This document shows, piece after piece, positions 1-8,261 of a stretch of 64,000 nucleotides of DNA. The notes beneath the pieces were generated by a model, which saw only the letters and a list, made by a program, of their open reading frames with translations, was not told the DNA's origin and ran no database searches. The stretch spans positions 1-64,000 of the forward strand of contig CALDUY010000012.1 in the NCBI GenBank assembly GCA_937923405.1. Reading direction: 5' to 3'. The stretch is from an uncultured Gemmataceae bacterium (lineage in GTDB: Bacteria; Planctomycetota; Planctomycetia; Gemmatales; Gemmataceae). How positions within the stretch are numbered: position 1 is the first letter of the stretch; the number at the start of each line of letters is the position of its first letter. Both the position numbers and the translations under genes were made by a program.

Positions 1-14
1 TCCCCTCACCCCCG

Positions 15-180
15 GCCCCTCTCCCCAGAGGGGCGAGGGGCGAACGAAGCGGTGAGTCTGGGTGCCCCTCTCCCCAGAGGGGCGAGGGGCGAACGAAGCG
101 GTGAGTCTGGGTGCCCCTCTCCCCAGAGGGGCGAGGGGCGAACGAAGCGGTGAGTCTGGGCGCCCCTCTCCCCAGAGGGG
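15..180. repeat. 49-bp tandem repeat, three units plus a partial one
   Basis: The same 49-bp unit starts at 15, 64 and 113, with a partial fourth at 162. Each unit carries a short palindrome (CCCCTCT, four C, AGAGGGG) followed by a less GC-rich part. Copies are nearly identical, the only visible change being a T to C at the unit junction near 161. There are no unique spacers between copies, so this is a minisatellite and not a CRISPR array. Open reading frames through it are low-complexity artefacts. Confidence 0.9.
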
Positions 181-222
181 CGAGGGGCGAGGGGCGAGGG
201 GCGAGGGGCGAGGGGCGAGGGG
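181..222. repeat. Heptamer microsatellite (CGAGGGG)6
   Basis: Six perfect CGAGGGG copies run directly on from the 49-bp array, whose unit ends in the same heptamer; slippage at the end of the last unit would explain it. The G-runs on the plus strand could in principle form a G-quadruplex, which is inference only. It lies about 100 bp upstream of the permease gene. Confidence 0.9.
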
Positions 223-323
223 AGAAAAATACGAGGCAAAGCCCTCGACTGCATTACTCCTAATCCGCAATAATTCGTGCAACTTTATGAGGCCGAGCAA
301 CCCCAGGAGGAAACCACGGATTC

Positions 324-1568
324 ATGGATGCGACCTTTTGGCGGACGCTGCTGCTTTTCTCGCTGACCTATCTGGGACTGGCGATCGGCACCATTCCGGG
401 TATGCGGATCGATCGAGCCGGTATCGCCCTCCTCGGAGCGACAGCCATGCTGGTTACCGGAGTATTGACCTTTGAGCAAGCCTTTAGCGACAAGTGCATC
501 AATTACGAGGCGCTCGTTCTGCTCTTTGGCATGATGGTGGTCGTCGGCATGCTGCGGTTGTCGGGCTTCTTCGCTCGGCTGACGGGATGGTTCTTGACCC
601 GCATTCAAACGCCGCGACAACTGCTGGCTCTGACGATTGGACTGTCGGGACTTCTCTCGGCCTTTCTGGTCAACGACATCATCTGCCTGGCCCTGACGCC
701 GTTAATTCTCGAACTGGCTCGCAAGCTGCGGTTCCATCCCGTGCCGCACCTGATCGGACTGGCCACGGCGTCGAATATCGGCGCGGTCGGGGCCATCACG
801 GGCAATCCGCAGAACATGATTATTGGTATCCATTCGCGGATCTCGTATCTCCGGTTCTCGGCGAAACTCTTTCCCATCGCTCTGATCGGGTTGGTGCTGG
901 CCTACCTACTGATTGCCTGGCTGTATCGTCGGCAACTGACTGCCCCGGTGCCGGCCACGTCGCCGCCGACCCTGTCACGCGGCCATCCTCGCTTGCAACG
1001 CAAAGCCTTGCTCGTCGCCCTGGGGACGGTGGTGCTGTTTTTCGCTCTGCCCAGTCAGTACCTGGCGATCATCGCTCTGACGGCGGCGTCGGTGCTGTTT
1101 CTGGGCGGCATCAAGCCCGAGAAACTCTATCGCCAAGTCGACTGGGGACTGCTAGTGATGTTCGCCGGTCTGTTCATCATCGTCGCTGCCTTTCGCCTGC
1201 ACATTGTGGAGCATTGGCAGGTGGCCTCGTGGAGTTGGTTGCTGGACAGGCCGATCGATCTGTTGAGTCTGGTCTCGGCAACGATGTCGAACCTGGTCAG
1301 CAATGTGCCGGCGGTACTGCTGTTCGAGCCGGTGATGACGGCCATGCCCGAGACCAACCGAGAGACAGCCTGGTTGGCTCTGGCCATGTCCAGTACGCTG
1401 GCCGGCAACTTCACTCTTTTGGGTTCCGTTGCCAATCTGATCGTCGTCGAGAATGCTCGTCGGGAGGGCGTTGAAGTCTCGTTTCTGGAATACTGCAAAG
1501 TCGGCGTGCCGCTGACGCTAGTGACGCTGACCGTCGGCATCGCCTGGCTGTCGCTGGCCCGATATTGA
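324..1568 (+). CDS. SLC13/ArsB-CitM type anion permease
   Basis: A 414-residue, strongly hydrophobic inner-membrane protein with about ten or eleven predicted helices. Residues near 125-165 carry the paired signature of the ion-transporter superfamily: NDIICLALTP, then a GNPQNM motif around residue 157. E. coli YbiR is the nearest named relative I can suggest. The family moves anions or dicarboxylates with Na+ or H+; the substrate here is unknown. The ATG at 324 is preceded by AGGAGG at 306-311, a clear ribosome binding site, which rules out the longer overlapping frames. It appears to be a single-gene unit. Length is normal for the short YbiR-like branch. Confidence 0.85.
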   Translation: MDATFWRTLLLFSLTYLGLAIGTIPGMRIDRAGIALLGATAMLVTGVLTFEQAFSDKCINYEALVLLFGMMVVVGMLRLSGFFARLTGWFLTRIQTPRQLLALTIGLSGLLSAFLVNDIICLALTPLILELARKLRFHPVPHLIGLATASNIGAVGAITGNPQNMIIGIHSRISYLRFSAKLFPIALIGLVLAYLLIAWLYRRQLTAPVPATSPPTLSRGHPRLQRKALLVALGTVVLFFALPSQYLAIIALTAASVLFLGGIKPEKLYRQVDWGLLVMFAGLFIIVAAFRLHIVEHWQVASWSWLLDRPIDLLSLVSATMSNLVSNVPAVLLFEPVMTAMPETNRETAWLALAMSSTLAGNFTLLGSVANLIVVENARREGVEVSFLEYCKVGVPLTLVTLTVGIAWLSLARY

Positions 1569-1658
1569 GCAAGAGGAACCGTTGCGCACCAGAACAATAT
1601 CAGATCTATTTGATCTCTGTTAGAGTGCCGCACGCTGCCTCGTCTTTGTTCTAGGTCG

Positions 1659-1673
1659 CCGGAACCGTTCCGG
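1659..1673. terminator. Possible stem-loop after the permease gene
   Basis: CCGGAACCGTTCCGG is a perfect short palindrome about 90 bp after the permease stop, followed only by TTTG. The lack of a real T-run makes it a weak terminator candidate; it could equally be a regulatory palindrome for the next gene. Confidence 0.3.
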
Positions 1674-1726
1674 TTTGCTAACGTGATTACGGACGTGAAC
1701 CGTGATCTCTGAACGATGAGGCTGTG

Positions 1727-2758
1727 ATGACTGGACGCATTCTGATTCCGTTGGCGGCGCTGGCGGTATTGCTCACGGGAGCTGCTCTCTCGCACGGACA
1801 AGGTTCGGGAGAAGCCGAGTGCCGTTATGGCATCGATCTGCGTGCCCGCAAGGCGACCGAGCCGGAATTCACCAAGGAGACGCGGAAGTTCGGCGTCGAG
1901 GTTTACACCTTTGGGCAGGGCGGCGATGCCCTCCATCTGAGCGAGGTCGGCTCCGTTGCCGTGGTGCCGGGCAAACTCTTCAAGGCCGAGGACAAATGGA
2001 AGGAGCCGCTCTGGCAACACGGATTGACGCTCAATGTCCGACCCGTCGGAGAGAAAGACTGGGACAAGGGCAAGAAGATCGGTCTGGAAGTCTACAAGGA
2101 CGAGATGAACGGCGACCTGATCTACATCAACGAAAAAGGGATGCTGGCTACGGTGCCCGCCAAGTATGCCGTCGCCACGGACAAGGGCAAGCCGAAGAAT
2201 CCCACCTACAAACATGGCCTGGAACTGAAGGTCCGCAAGGCTGGCGAAAAAGACTGGGACAAGTCCAAGCGAGTCGTCGTCGAGGTGTTCCGTGACGAAA
2301 ACAACGGCAATCTCCTCTACATCAGCGATTCGGGCAGTTTCGCGGTAGTGCCGGACAAGCTCGCCTCCAAGTCCGACTCGGGCAAGGATCCTACGTTTCA
2401 GCACGGACTGGATCTGCCTGCTCGCCGGCAGGATGAGAAGGAGTTCACTAAGGACACGCGCACTTTTGGCGTCGAGGTGTTCATCGACGAAAACACTGGC
2501 AATCAGGTCTACGTTAGCGAGACAGGAGCCTTGGCCGTGGTGCCGGGCAAGTTCGCCAAGGCCACCGAGCAGGGGCAGACCCGTCCTCCGGAGTTGCGTC
2601 GTGGCGTCAATCTGCGAGTGCGCAAGGTCGGCCAACGCGAGTTCAGCACCGACAGTCCGCGCTTCGGCCTGGAAGTTTACAGCGACGGCAACAACGGCAA
2701 TTTGATCTACCTGACGGAGACCGGCGAATTCGCCGTCGCTTCTCCGCGAACGGAGTAG
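1727..2758 (+). CDS. Secreted protein of five ~64-residue tandem repeats
   Basis: A 343-residue protein of unknown function. Residues 1-25 are a Sec signal peptide (MTGRILIPLAALAVLLTGA...). The rest is five repeats beginning near residues 34, 98, 163, 226 and 292. Each starts with (H/Y/R)G(I/L/V)xLxxR, continues with a D/E-F/W-turn, an FGxEV(Y/F) strand, a DExNGNxxY(V/I)SExG turn and ends AVVPxKxA. The alternating strand pattern suggests a beta-rich, possibly propeller-like or stacked fold; that is inference. ATG 1727 follows GAGG at 1717-1720; a GTG three bases earlier is the alternative. I do not recognise a named family. The gene stands between a permease and a sialidase, all on the plus strand but with gaps near 100-160 bp, so co-transcription is uncertain. 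Confidence 0.85.
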   Translation: MTGRILIPLAALAVLLTGAALSHGQGSGEAECRYGIDLRARKATEPEFTKETRKFGVEVYTFGQGGDALHLSEVGSVAVVPGKLFKAEDKWKEPLWQHGLTLNVRPVGEKDWDKGKKIGLEVYKDEMNGDLIYINEKGMLATVPAKYAVATDKGKPKNPTYKHGLELKVRKAGEKDWDKSKRVVVEVFRDENNGNLLYISDSGSFAVVPDKLASKSDSGKDPTFQHGLDLPARRQDEKEFTKDTRTFGVEVFIDENTGNQVYVSETGALAVVPGKFAKATEQGQTRPPELRRGVNLRVRKVGQREFSTDSPRFGLEVYSDGNNGNLIYLTETGEFAVASPRTE

Positions 2759-2854
2759 TCCCAGCGAGTCGTGAACGCATAAGTCAGTAGCTCTTGCACT
2801 TGCGCGGGGGAACAGATAACTTCCGAGATACGCTCTTCATCGGGAGTTCATCGA

Positions 2855-3925
2855 ATGTTCGCCGTGTTGCTGGCCCCGACGCTGTTGGCTGGCTCCGCAC
2901 AGCTCGTCCACCACGATCTGTTCGTGCAGGGCACGGAGGGGTATCACACCTTCCGTATTCCGTCGCTTCTGGTTACGTCCAAGGGCACGTTGCTGGCTTT
3001 CTGTGAAGGACGTAAGCACGGTGTGGGAGATAGCGGCGACATCGACGTGGTGCTGCGGCGTAGCCGTGATGGCGGTAAGACCTGGACGCGGCTTCGGGTC
3101 GTCGCTGACGACGGCGCGAACACGGTTGGTAATCCCTGCCCCGTGGTGGACGCTCAGACTGGCACGATTCACCTGCTGCTGACCTGGAATCATGGGAAGG
3201 ATCGCGAGAGTCAGATCCGCGAGGGCACTAGTCGGGACACTCGCCGTGTCTGGATCCTGCGCAGCGACGATGACGGCGCGACTTGGTCGAAACCGAGAGA
3301 TATTACAAAAGAGACAAAAGATCCGCATTGGGCGTGGTATGCCACCGGGCCGGGCATCGGCATTCAGTTGCGTTCCGGTCGATTGGTCATTCCCTGCGAT
3401 CACACCGAGGCCAAAACTCGGGCTATGCGCTCCCACGTCATTTTCAGCGACGACGGCGGCATCACCTGGCAGCGAGGCGGTGTGGTGGACGAGAAGACCA
3501 ACGAATGCCAACTTGTCGAGTTGTCTGATAGCACGCTGTTGTTGAACATGCGTAGTTATCACGGCAAGAATCGTCGTGCCATTGCCACCAGCCGCGATGC
3601 CGGGCTGACTTGGTCCAAGGTCAGTTTCGATGACGCTTTGATCGAGCCGGTCTGTCAGGCCAGTTTGATTCGCCTCCACGACGGGACGCTGCTGTTCAGC
3701 AACCCCGCCAGTCGCAAGCGCGAGAAACTGACGGTAAGACAGAGCGAGGATCAGGGCAAAACTTGGAGCGTCCATCGCTGCTTGCACGAGGGGCCGGCGG
3801 GGTACTCCTGTCTGGCCCAACTACCCAGCGGCGAACTATTCTGCTTGTACGAACGAGGAGGCAAGGCCTACACGGAATCGATCACATTAGCCCGATTCAG
3901 CCTGGGATGGCTGAAGGAGCAATGA
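2855..3925 (+). CDS. Exo-alpha-sialidase family (BNR/Asp-box) protein, secreted
   Basis: 356 residues. A short hydrophobic N-terminus (MFAVLLAPTLLAGSAQ) looks like a signal peptide. The YHTFRIPSL stretch near residue 30 is the conserved FRIP region of sialidases, whose Arg binds the sugar carboxylate. Five Asp-boxes (S-x-D-x-G-x-T-W) start at about residues 70, 137, 198, 246 and 297, as expected for a six-bladed propeller. The family hydrolyses terminal sialic acids, but many planctomycete members have unproved substrates. The stop codon overlaps the ATG of the Nudix gene, so the two are probably translated from one message. Confidence 0.88.
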   Translation: MFAVLLAPTLLAGSAQLVHHDLFVQGTEGYHTFRIPSLLVTSKGTLLAFCEGRKHGVGDSGDIDVVLRRSRDGGKTWTRLRVVADDGANTVGNPCPVVDAQTGTIHLLLTWNHGKDRESQIREGTSRDTRRVWILRSDDDGATWSKPRDITKETKDPHWAWYATGPGIGIQLRSGRLVIPCDHTEAKTRAMRSHVIFSDDGGITWQRGGVVDEKTNECQLVELSDSTLLLNMRSYHGKNRRAIATSRDAGLTWSKVSFDDALIEPVCQASLIRLHDGTLLFSNPASRKREKLTVRQSEDQGKTWSVHRCLHEGPAGYSCLAQLPSGELFCLYERGGKAYTESITLARFSLGWLKEQ

Positions 3926-4359
3926 TGCGCAAGCTCATGTCCTGTGGAGTGATCGTCTTCCGACGCGAGCCGGTGTTGTCGTTTCTGCTACTGCGGCGAA
4001 CCCATCGCTTTGACTTGCCTAAAGGACACGTCGAACCGGGTGAGACCGAGCATCAGTGTGCTTTGCGCGAGTTGTTCGAGGAGACCGGTTTGGATCAATC
4101 GGTCATTCAGCTCGATCCCGAGTTTCGCTTCGAGACCAAATACTATCCGCGTTATCGTCAATATGGCGGTCGCGTTGTCGAAAAGACCGTAGTGCTGTTC
4201 CTCGGTTGGCTGCTGGAGGATCGTCCGGTGACGCTGAGCGAGCATGGTCATTTCGAGTGGGTGAGCTGGCAACCGCCTCATCGGTTGGCCCACGGCACCA
4301 TTGATGGCGTACTCGCCGCCGTCGCTCGCCATTTCGACGCTAAGGCTGCCGCTCCCTGA
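3922..4359 (+). CDS. Nudix hydrolase (diadenosine polyphosphatase-like)
   Basis: 145 residues. A perfect Nudix box lies at about residues 34-56, with the G-x5-E-x7-RE-x2-EE-x-G-L pattern (segments GHVEPGE and REL.EETGL). It hydrolyses nucleoside diphosphates linked to another moiety; the small size and box context resemble asymmetric Ap4A hydrolases, which is inference. Two ATGs (3922 and 3925) overlap the stop of the sialidase gene, and GGAG sits at the right distance before them. A longer frame running back into the sialidase gene is only overlap. Confidence 0.88.
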   Translation: MMRKLMSCGVIVFRREPVLSFLLLRRTHRFDLPKGHVEPGETEHQCALRELFEETGLDQSVIQLDPEFRFETKYYPRYRQYGGRVVEKTVVLFLGWLLEDRPVTLSEHGHFEWVSWQPPHRLAHGTIDGVLAAVARHFDAKAAAP

Positions 4360-4398
4360 GCCGTTGACAGCAGCGCGGTTCACGTCTAGCTTGACCGC

Positions 4399-5541
4399 AT
4401 GAACCATCCACACGATTCACGGAGCCAACTGCTCCAACAGATTAGTCACAAGCGCATCGAACCGGCGGCACTGACCGGACAGACTCCCTTGCCGCAGCTC
4501 ATCGATGAGGCATTCCTGTCGTACAATGCAGGTCGGCTGCGGGAAGCATGCCGGCTGTTTTCTACGAAAATGCTCGCCGACAATGCCATCGTCGGGCTAT
4601 CGCTGTCCGGCGCGCTGACTCCCGCAGGGTTGGGCATGTCGGCTCTGGTGCCGTTGATCGAAGCTGGCTTCATCGATTGGATCATCAGCACCGGGGCCAA
4701 CCTGTACCACGACACCCATTTCGCCCTGGGCATGGATCTGCATCAGTCGCGGCCAGGACTGAACGATCATCTGCTCAAGGAGCATCAGGTCATCCGCATC
4801 TACGACATTGTCTTCGACTACGAAAACCTGCTCGGCACCGATCGGTTCTATCGCACGCTGTGCCGCGGCGAAGCGTTCCAGAAGACGATGGGCACGGCGG
4901 AGTTTCACTATTTGGTCGGTAAGTATCTCGCCGCTCGCGAGGACGAGACGGGACGCCGAGGCAAATCCTTCGTCGCCGCCGCCTACCGTGCTGGAGTGCC
5001 GATCTTCACCTCCTCGCCGGGCGACAGCAGTATTGGCATGAACCTAGCCGCCTTGCAGTTGGAAGGTTCCAAACTGTTTCTCGATCCCTTGCGCGACGTC
5101 AACCAGAGCGCGGCCATCGTCTACGACACCAAGACGCGTGGCGGCAAATCAGGGGTGCTGATTCTCGGAGGTGGTTCACCCAAGAATTTCATGCTGCAAA
5201 CCGAGCCGCAAATCCAGGAAGTGCTGGGATTAGAGGAGGCGGGGCACGACTACTTCCTGCAAATCACCGATGCCCGGCCCGACACGGGCGGTCTCTCCGG
5301 CGCGACTCCGTCGGAGGCCATGACCTGGGGCAAGGTCGATCCCAACCAACTGCCCGACACTGTGACTTGCTACGTCGATTCAACGCTTGCCTTACCGATC
5401 CTGACCGTCTACGCGCTGGCCACCCGCGCACCGCGTCCGCCGCGGCGACTGATGGAACGAATGCCGGATTTGATGGCCACTCTGGAGGAACACTATCGCA
5501 CCAAGTCGCCACGAGAGAAAGGGCACACGGCACAGGAGTGA
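4399..5541 (+). CDS. Deoxyhypusine synthase family protein
   Basis: 380 residues, the usual length. It matches the deoxyhypusine synthase fold along its whole length: the [11 protein letters not shown] stretch near 69-79, the TGANLYHD motif near 98-105 (NAD site), a Gly-rich LGGGSPKNF segment near 256-264, and the catalytic segment [10 protein letters not shown] whose Lys312 sits where the Lys of the human enzyme forms the imine intermediate. In eukaryotes and archaea the enzyme moves an aminobutyl group from spermidine to eIF5A. Bacteria lack eIF5A, and bacterial homologues are known or suspected to act in polyamine (homospermidine-type) chemistry. The substrate here is therefore open. The next gene starts 4 bp after the stop. 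Confidence 0.9.
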   Translation: MNHPHDSRSQLLQQISHKRIEPAALTGQTPLPQLIDEAFLSYNAGRLREACRLFSTKMLADNAIVGLSLSGALTPAGLGMSALVPLIEAGFIDWIISTGANLYHDTHFALGMDLHQSRPGLNDHLLKEHQVIRIYDIVFDYENLLGTDRFYRTLCRGEAFQKTMGTAEFHYLVGKYLAAREDETGRRGKSFVAAAYRAGVPIFTSSPGDSSIGMNLAALQLEGSKLFLDPLRDVNQSAAIVYDTKTRGGKSGVLILGGGSPKNFMLQTEPQIQEVLGLEEAGHDYFLQITDARPDTGGLSGATPSEAMTWGKVDPNQLPDTVTCYVDSTLALPILTVYALATRAPRPPRRLMERMPDLMATLEEHYRTKSPREKGHTAQE

Positions 5542-5545
5542 ACCA

Positions 5546-6622
5546 ATGACACGCAAGGCGAGGTTGGGGTTTCTCGGGGCCGGCTGGTGGGCGACGGCCA
5601 ACTACATGCCGCTGTTGGCCGCCCGCGACGATGTCGAACTCGTCGCCGTTTGTCGCCTGGGAGCCACCGAGTTGCACCGGGTCAAGGAGCATTTCGGCTT
5701 CCGCTTCGCCACCGAGAGCGCTGCCGAGCTGGTCGCCTATCCAGGGCTGGATGGCGTTGTCGTCACTTCGCCGCATACTCTGCACTACGAACATGCTCGC
5801 TTGGCCCTGGAACACGGCCTGCACGTCATGTGCGACAAACCGATGTGTACACGCGCCGATCACGCCCGAGAGTTGGTGCGGCTGGCCCGTGAGAAGCAGC
5901 GCCATCTACTCGTGCCCTACGGCTGGCACTACAAGCCGTTTGTGCAGACGGCGAAGGAGTGGCTCGACGCCGCACGCCTCGGCACGGTACAGTTCGCCTT
6001 ATGTCACATGGCTTCGCCCATTCGCGATCTCTTGCAGGGCAAACGCTTCGTCACGGAAGGCAACAGTGGACAGGCCGGTGGCGTCCTGTTTCAGCCCGAT
6101 CCCAAAACTTGGGCCGATCCCGTGGTCGCCGGGGGCGGCTATGCTCACGCTCAGCTGTCCCATTCCACAGGGTTGCTGTGCTGGCTGACCGGACTGATGC
6201 CCGAGTCGGTCGTCGCCTTCATGTCGTCGCCCGAGGCTCAGGTCGATCTCTATGACGCCATCAGCGTTCGTTTCGTTGGCGGAGCGATCGGCACTGTTTC
6301 CGGAGCTGGCACCGTGCCTCCAGGCGGCATCACCGCCTTTCAGGTGGACATTCGCTTGTTCGGCAGTGAAGGGATGTTGCTGTTGGACTGCGAACGCGCT
6401 CGGCTAGAGTTGCGTCGTCACGATGGCACCAGTGACTCGGTAGCGTTGCCCGCGGAAGCCGGAGCATATAGCTGTGAGGGGCCGCCGGCCAACTTCGTCG
6501 AGTTGATCCTCGGCAAGACGACATGCAACTACTCGCCGGGTGAGGCCGCCATGCGCTCGGTTCTTCTCGTTGATGCCGCCTACCGCTCTGCCGCCTCGGG
6601 TCGCGTCGAAGCAGTCAATTAG
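5546..6622 (+). CDS. Gfo/Idh/MocA-family NAD(P)-dependent oxidoreductase
   Basis: 358 residues. The Rossmann fold opens with GFLGAGWWA at residues 8-16, and a CDKPM segment near residue 97 is the family's EKP-type motif with the catalytic Lys. The C-terminal half is the mixed alpha/beta substrate domain with a GGGYAHAQLSH stretch. Such enzymes oxidise or reduce sugars, inositols or related carbonyl compounds. The 4-bp spacing from the deoxyhypusine-synthase homologue implies translational coupling, so a shared substrate pathway is possible but not shown. An xylose-isomerase-like gene lies tail-to-tail downstream. Confidence 0.88.
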   Translation: MTRKARLGFLGAGWWATANYMPLLAARDDVELVAVCRLGATELHRVKEHFGFRFATESAAELVAYPGLDGVVVTSPHTLHYEHARLALEHGLHVMCDKPMCTRADHARELVRLAREKQRHLLVPYGWHYKPFVQTAKEWLDAARLGTVQFALCHMASPIRDLLQGKRFVTEGNSGQAGGVLFQPDPKTWADPVVAGGGYAHAQLSHSTGLLCWLTGLMPESVVAFMSSPEAQVDLYDAISVRFVGGAIGTVSGAGTVPPGGITAFQVDIRLFGSEGMLLLDCERARLELRRHDGTSDSVALPAEAGAYSCEGPPANFVELILGKTTCNYSPGEAAMRSVLLVDAAYRSAASGRVEAVN

Positions 6623-6682
6623 GTAGGGGGCGTTTAGGACACGTTCCACGATGTTGCCGGTGGGAACCGCTGGGAACCGGTC

Positions 6683-6740
6683 GCCGCGGGCTTTAGCCGG
6701 CGTCAGGTGCGCGCAGGTAGCCGCGGGCTTTAGCCGGCGT
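6683..6740. repeat. Pair of 21-bp direct repeats with GGCTTTAGCC core
   Basis: Identical 21-bp sequences occupy 6683-6703 and 6720-6740, each containing the near-palindromic GGGCTTTAGCCGGC. The same GGCTTTAGCC/GGCTAAAGCC core recurs inside the MITE-like elements at 33.8 and 54.0 kb, so this looks like a dispersed REP-type family. It lies between two convergent genes, a typical REP location. Confidence 0.7.
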
Positions 6741-6750
6741 GGTTCGTCGG

Positions 6751-7776
6751 CTACTGCCCCATCAGCCGTTCGAGAATATACAGTTCCAGCCCCTCGTAGT
6801 CGCGCTCGGCACGGTAGCGTTCGATCTTGGAGTCATCCAGAGAGCGAACCACGCCGACGAGCCGCTCGAAAATTGCCTTGCTATTGGCCAGGTGCTTGGT
6901 ATGGTCGCTCGGCTTGGTGGTTCGCATAGCCTTGACGTCCAGGCCGATGCAGCCGTCGTAGCCGGCCCGCTCCAGCACCCAGACCGTGTTGAAGGCCCGG
7001 CGAAGGTCGACTGAGCCGAACACCTTGTCCTGATCGTACTTCAGGCCGTTCTGGTCGTTCAGATGCACGCTCCAGAGCTTCTTGTGCCACAGGGCGTAGG
7101 CCATGTCGTCGGATGGATCAAGGCCGGCGAGAATCGAATGGGCCGATTCAATCAGCACGCCACAGCGGGACGGATCCGACGTGCGGTAGCACAAGGCCAG
7201 GAAATGTCCCGGCGTGGGCAAGTAGGCCTGATCCATCGGTTCGTTGGGCTTCATTTCGCCCAGAATGCGGATGTTCGGATCGTGGGCCAACAGCGTGTTT
7301 ACCGCGTCGAGAATACGACCAGCAGCGGCGATGGGATCCTTGGCCTCACGGATGTAAGTGCCCTCGCGCGCCAGCCACAAGACGATGTCGCGCGTGCCCA
7401 TCTCGCGTGCAATGTCCACGGCTCGCTTGGACCGTTCGAGGGCGTATTTGCGATGGGCGGGATCGTTCGCCGTGTAGCCTCCGTCGACGGTGTCGGGATG
7501 TTCCCACAAGCGCGGAGCGATGAACTCGCAGAACAGCCCCTCGTCGTCGAGTAGCTTCTTGACCTTGGCCGCGCCTTCACGGGTCTGGGTCCAGCCCCAG
7601 TCGGCAGGCACCACGTCGTCATCGTGGAACTGCACGCCATCGAAGCCGAGTTTCTTGTACTCACGGATCTTGGCGGCGAACTCGACCTCGGCACGGACGG
7701 GTGGACCAAACGGATCCGCCCCGGTGCTGATGTTCCACGGTCCGAAAGTGAATCGATATTTCGCTGGAGAGGTCAT
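6751..7776 (-). CDS. xylA: Xylose isomerase-like TIM-barrel enzyme
   Basis: 341 residues, shorter than the roughly 390 of actinobacterial class I enzymes. It keeps the signature landmarks in order: FTFGPWN and DPFG at the N-terminus, FHDDD with the catalytic His near 51, GEMKPNEP (metal Glu and catalytic Lys), GVLIESAHSILAG (metal Glu and His), LNDQNGLKYDQD (two metal Asp) and a late LDVKA. From memory of the Actinoplanes enzyme, one metal Asp just before LN is His here (SVHLND). It should interconvert xylose and xylulose, or glucose and fructose, using Mg/Mn/Co. The gene is convergent with the Gfo/Idh gene and separated from it by REP-like repeats. Confidence 0.8.
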   Translation of the reverse strand: MTSPAKYRFTFGPWNISTGADPFGPPVRAEVEFAAKIREYKKLGFDGVQFHDDDVVPADWGWTQTREGAAKVKKLLDDEGLFCEFIAPRLWEHPDTVDGGYTANDPAHRKYALERSKRAVDIAREMGTRDIVLWLAREGTYIREAKDPIAAAGRILDAVNTLLAHDPNIRILGEMKPNEPMDQAYLPTPGHFLALCYRTSDPSRCGVLIESAHSILAGLDPSDDMAYALWHKKLWSVHLNDQNGLKYDQDKVFGSVDLRRAFNTVWVLERAGYDGCIGLDVKAMRTTKPSDHTKHLANSKAIFERLVGVVRSLDDSKIERYRAERDYEGLELYILERLMGQ

Positions 7777-7891
7777 GTGAATTCTTCCCCTTGGAATGCC
7801 GATATGGATAGGAACGACTGTTTCGCGACTCCCCGGCTGGCTCGCCCCGCGTGAGTTGCCTTCCGGGCCGCTTCTCTATCCTGGGTGTGGT

Positions 7892-8062
7892 GTGGAGCTT
7901 CTCTCTATTCGCTGTCTTAGCTGTGAGCAAGGTTGGACCACCTCAGCCACCTTCTCGGTGTATGAACAACAGGCTCAAGAATCGTGTCCCTGCCCGTTCT
8001 GCGGAGCCTATACCTTGTCCTGTGCCGATCCCGAAGCAGCCGAATCGGTGGCATCACGATAG
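7892..8062 (+). CDS. Small zinc-ribbon protein
   Basis: From the GTG at 7892 it encodes 56 residues of which the core is IRCLSCEQGW, a hydrophobic stretch, then CPCPFCGAYTLSC: paired CxxC knuckles like a small zinc ribbon. A longer in-frame start (ATG 7796, 88 residues) exists, but the added part is Pro/Leu-rich and unconvincing, and neither start has a good ribosome binding site. A clear rho-independent terminator 32 bp after the stop supports a real transcript. Function unknown; perhaps a nucleic-acid or protein-binding module. Confidence 0.5.
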   Translation: MELLSIRCLSCEQGWTTSATFSVYEQQAQESCPCPFCGAYTLSCADPEAAESVASR

Positions 8063-8094
8063 GCGTTCTACGAGGACGCCCCAGAAATGACGAG

Positions 8095-8130
8095 AGCCGG
8101 ATCAACATATTCTGTTGGTCCGGCTTTTAT
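8095..8130 (+). terminator. Rho-independent terminator
   Basis: A 12-bp stem (8095-8106 with 8114-8125, one G-U pair), a 7-nt loop and TTTTATAG downstream. It is the cleanest intrinsic terminator I see in the window and closes the zinc-ribbon transcript. Confidence 0.85.
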
Positions 8131-8261
8131 AGTTTGAATACGGAACCGCTAGCCAGCGAAAAGAGAAGCAGGGCCACGGAAGAGCGGCTCCATCCGGGAG
8201 GTGTGTGCAATACCCCTAAGGTCTCTCCCGCGCCCTGAATCTCTTGTCGCTGACAGCCGGC

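Noticed and set aside
15-180. Possible CRISPR array
   Set aside because: Repeats are directly adjacent with no unique spacers; it is a tandem minisatellite.
494-1474. 326-residue plus-strand frame inside the permease
   Set aside because: Out-of-frame shadow with His/Arg/Gly-rich nonsense composition.
1127-2635. 502-residue minus-strand frame
   Set aside because: It is antisense to the permease and the five-repeat protein; the repeats create a long shadow frame with no domain or ribosome binding site.
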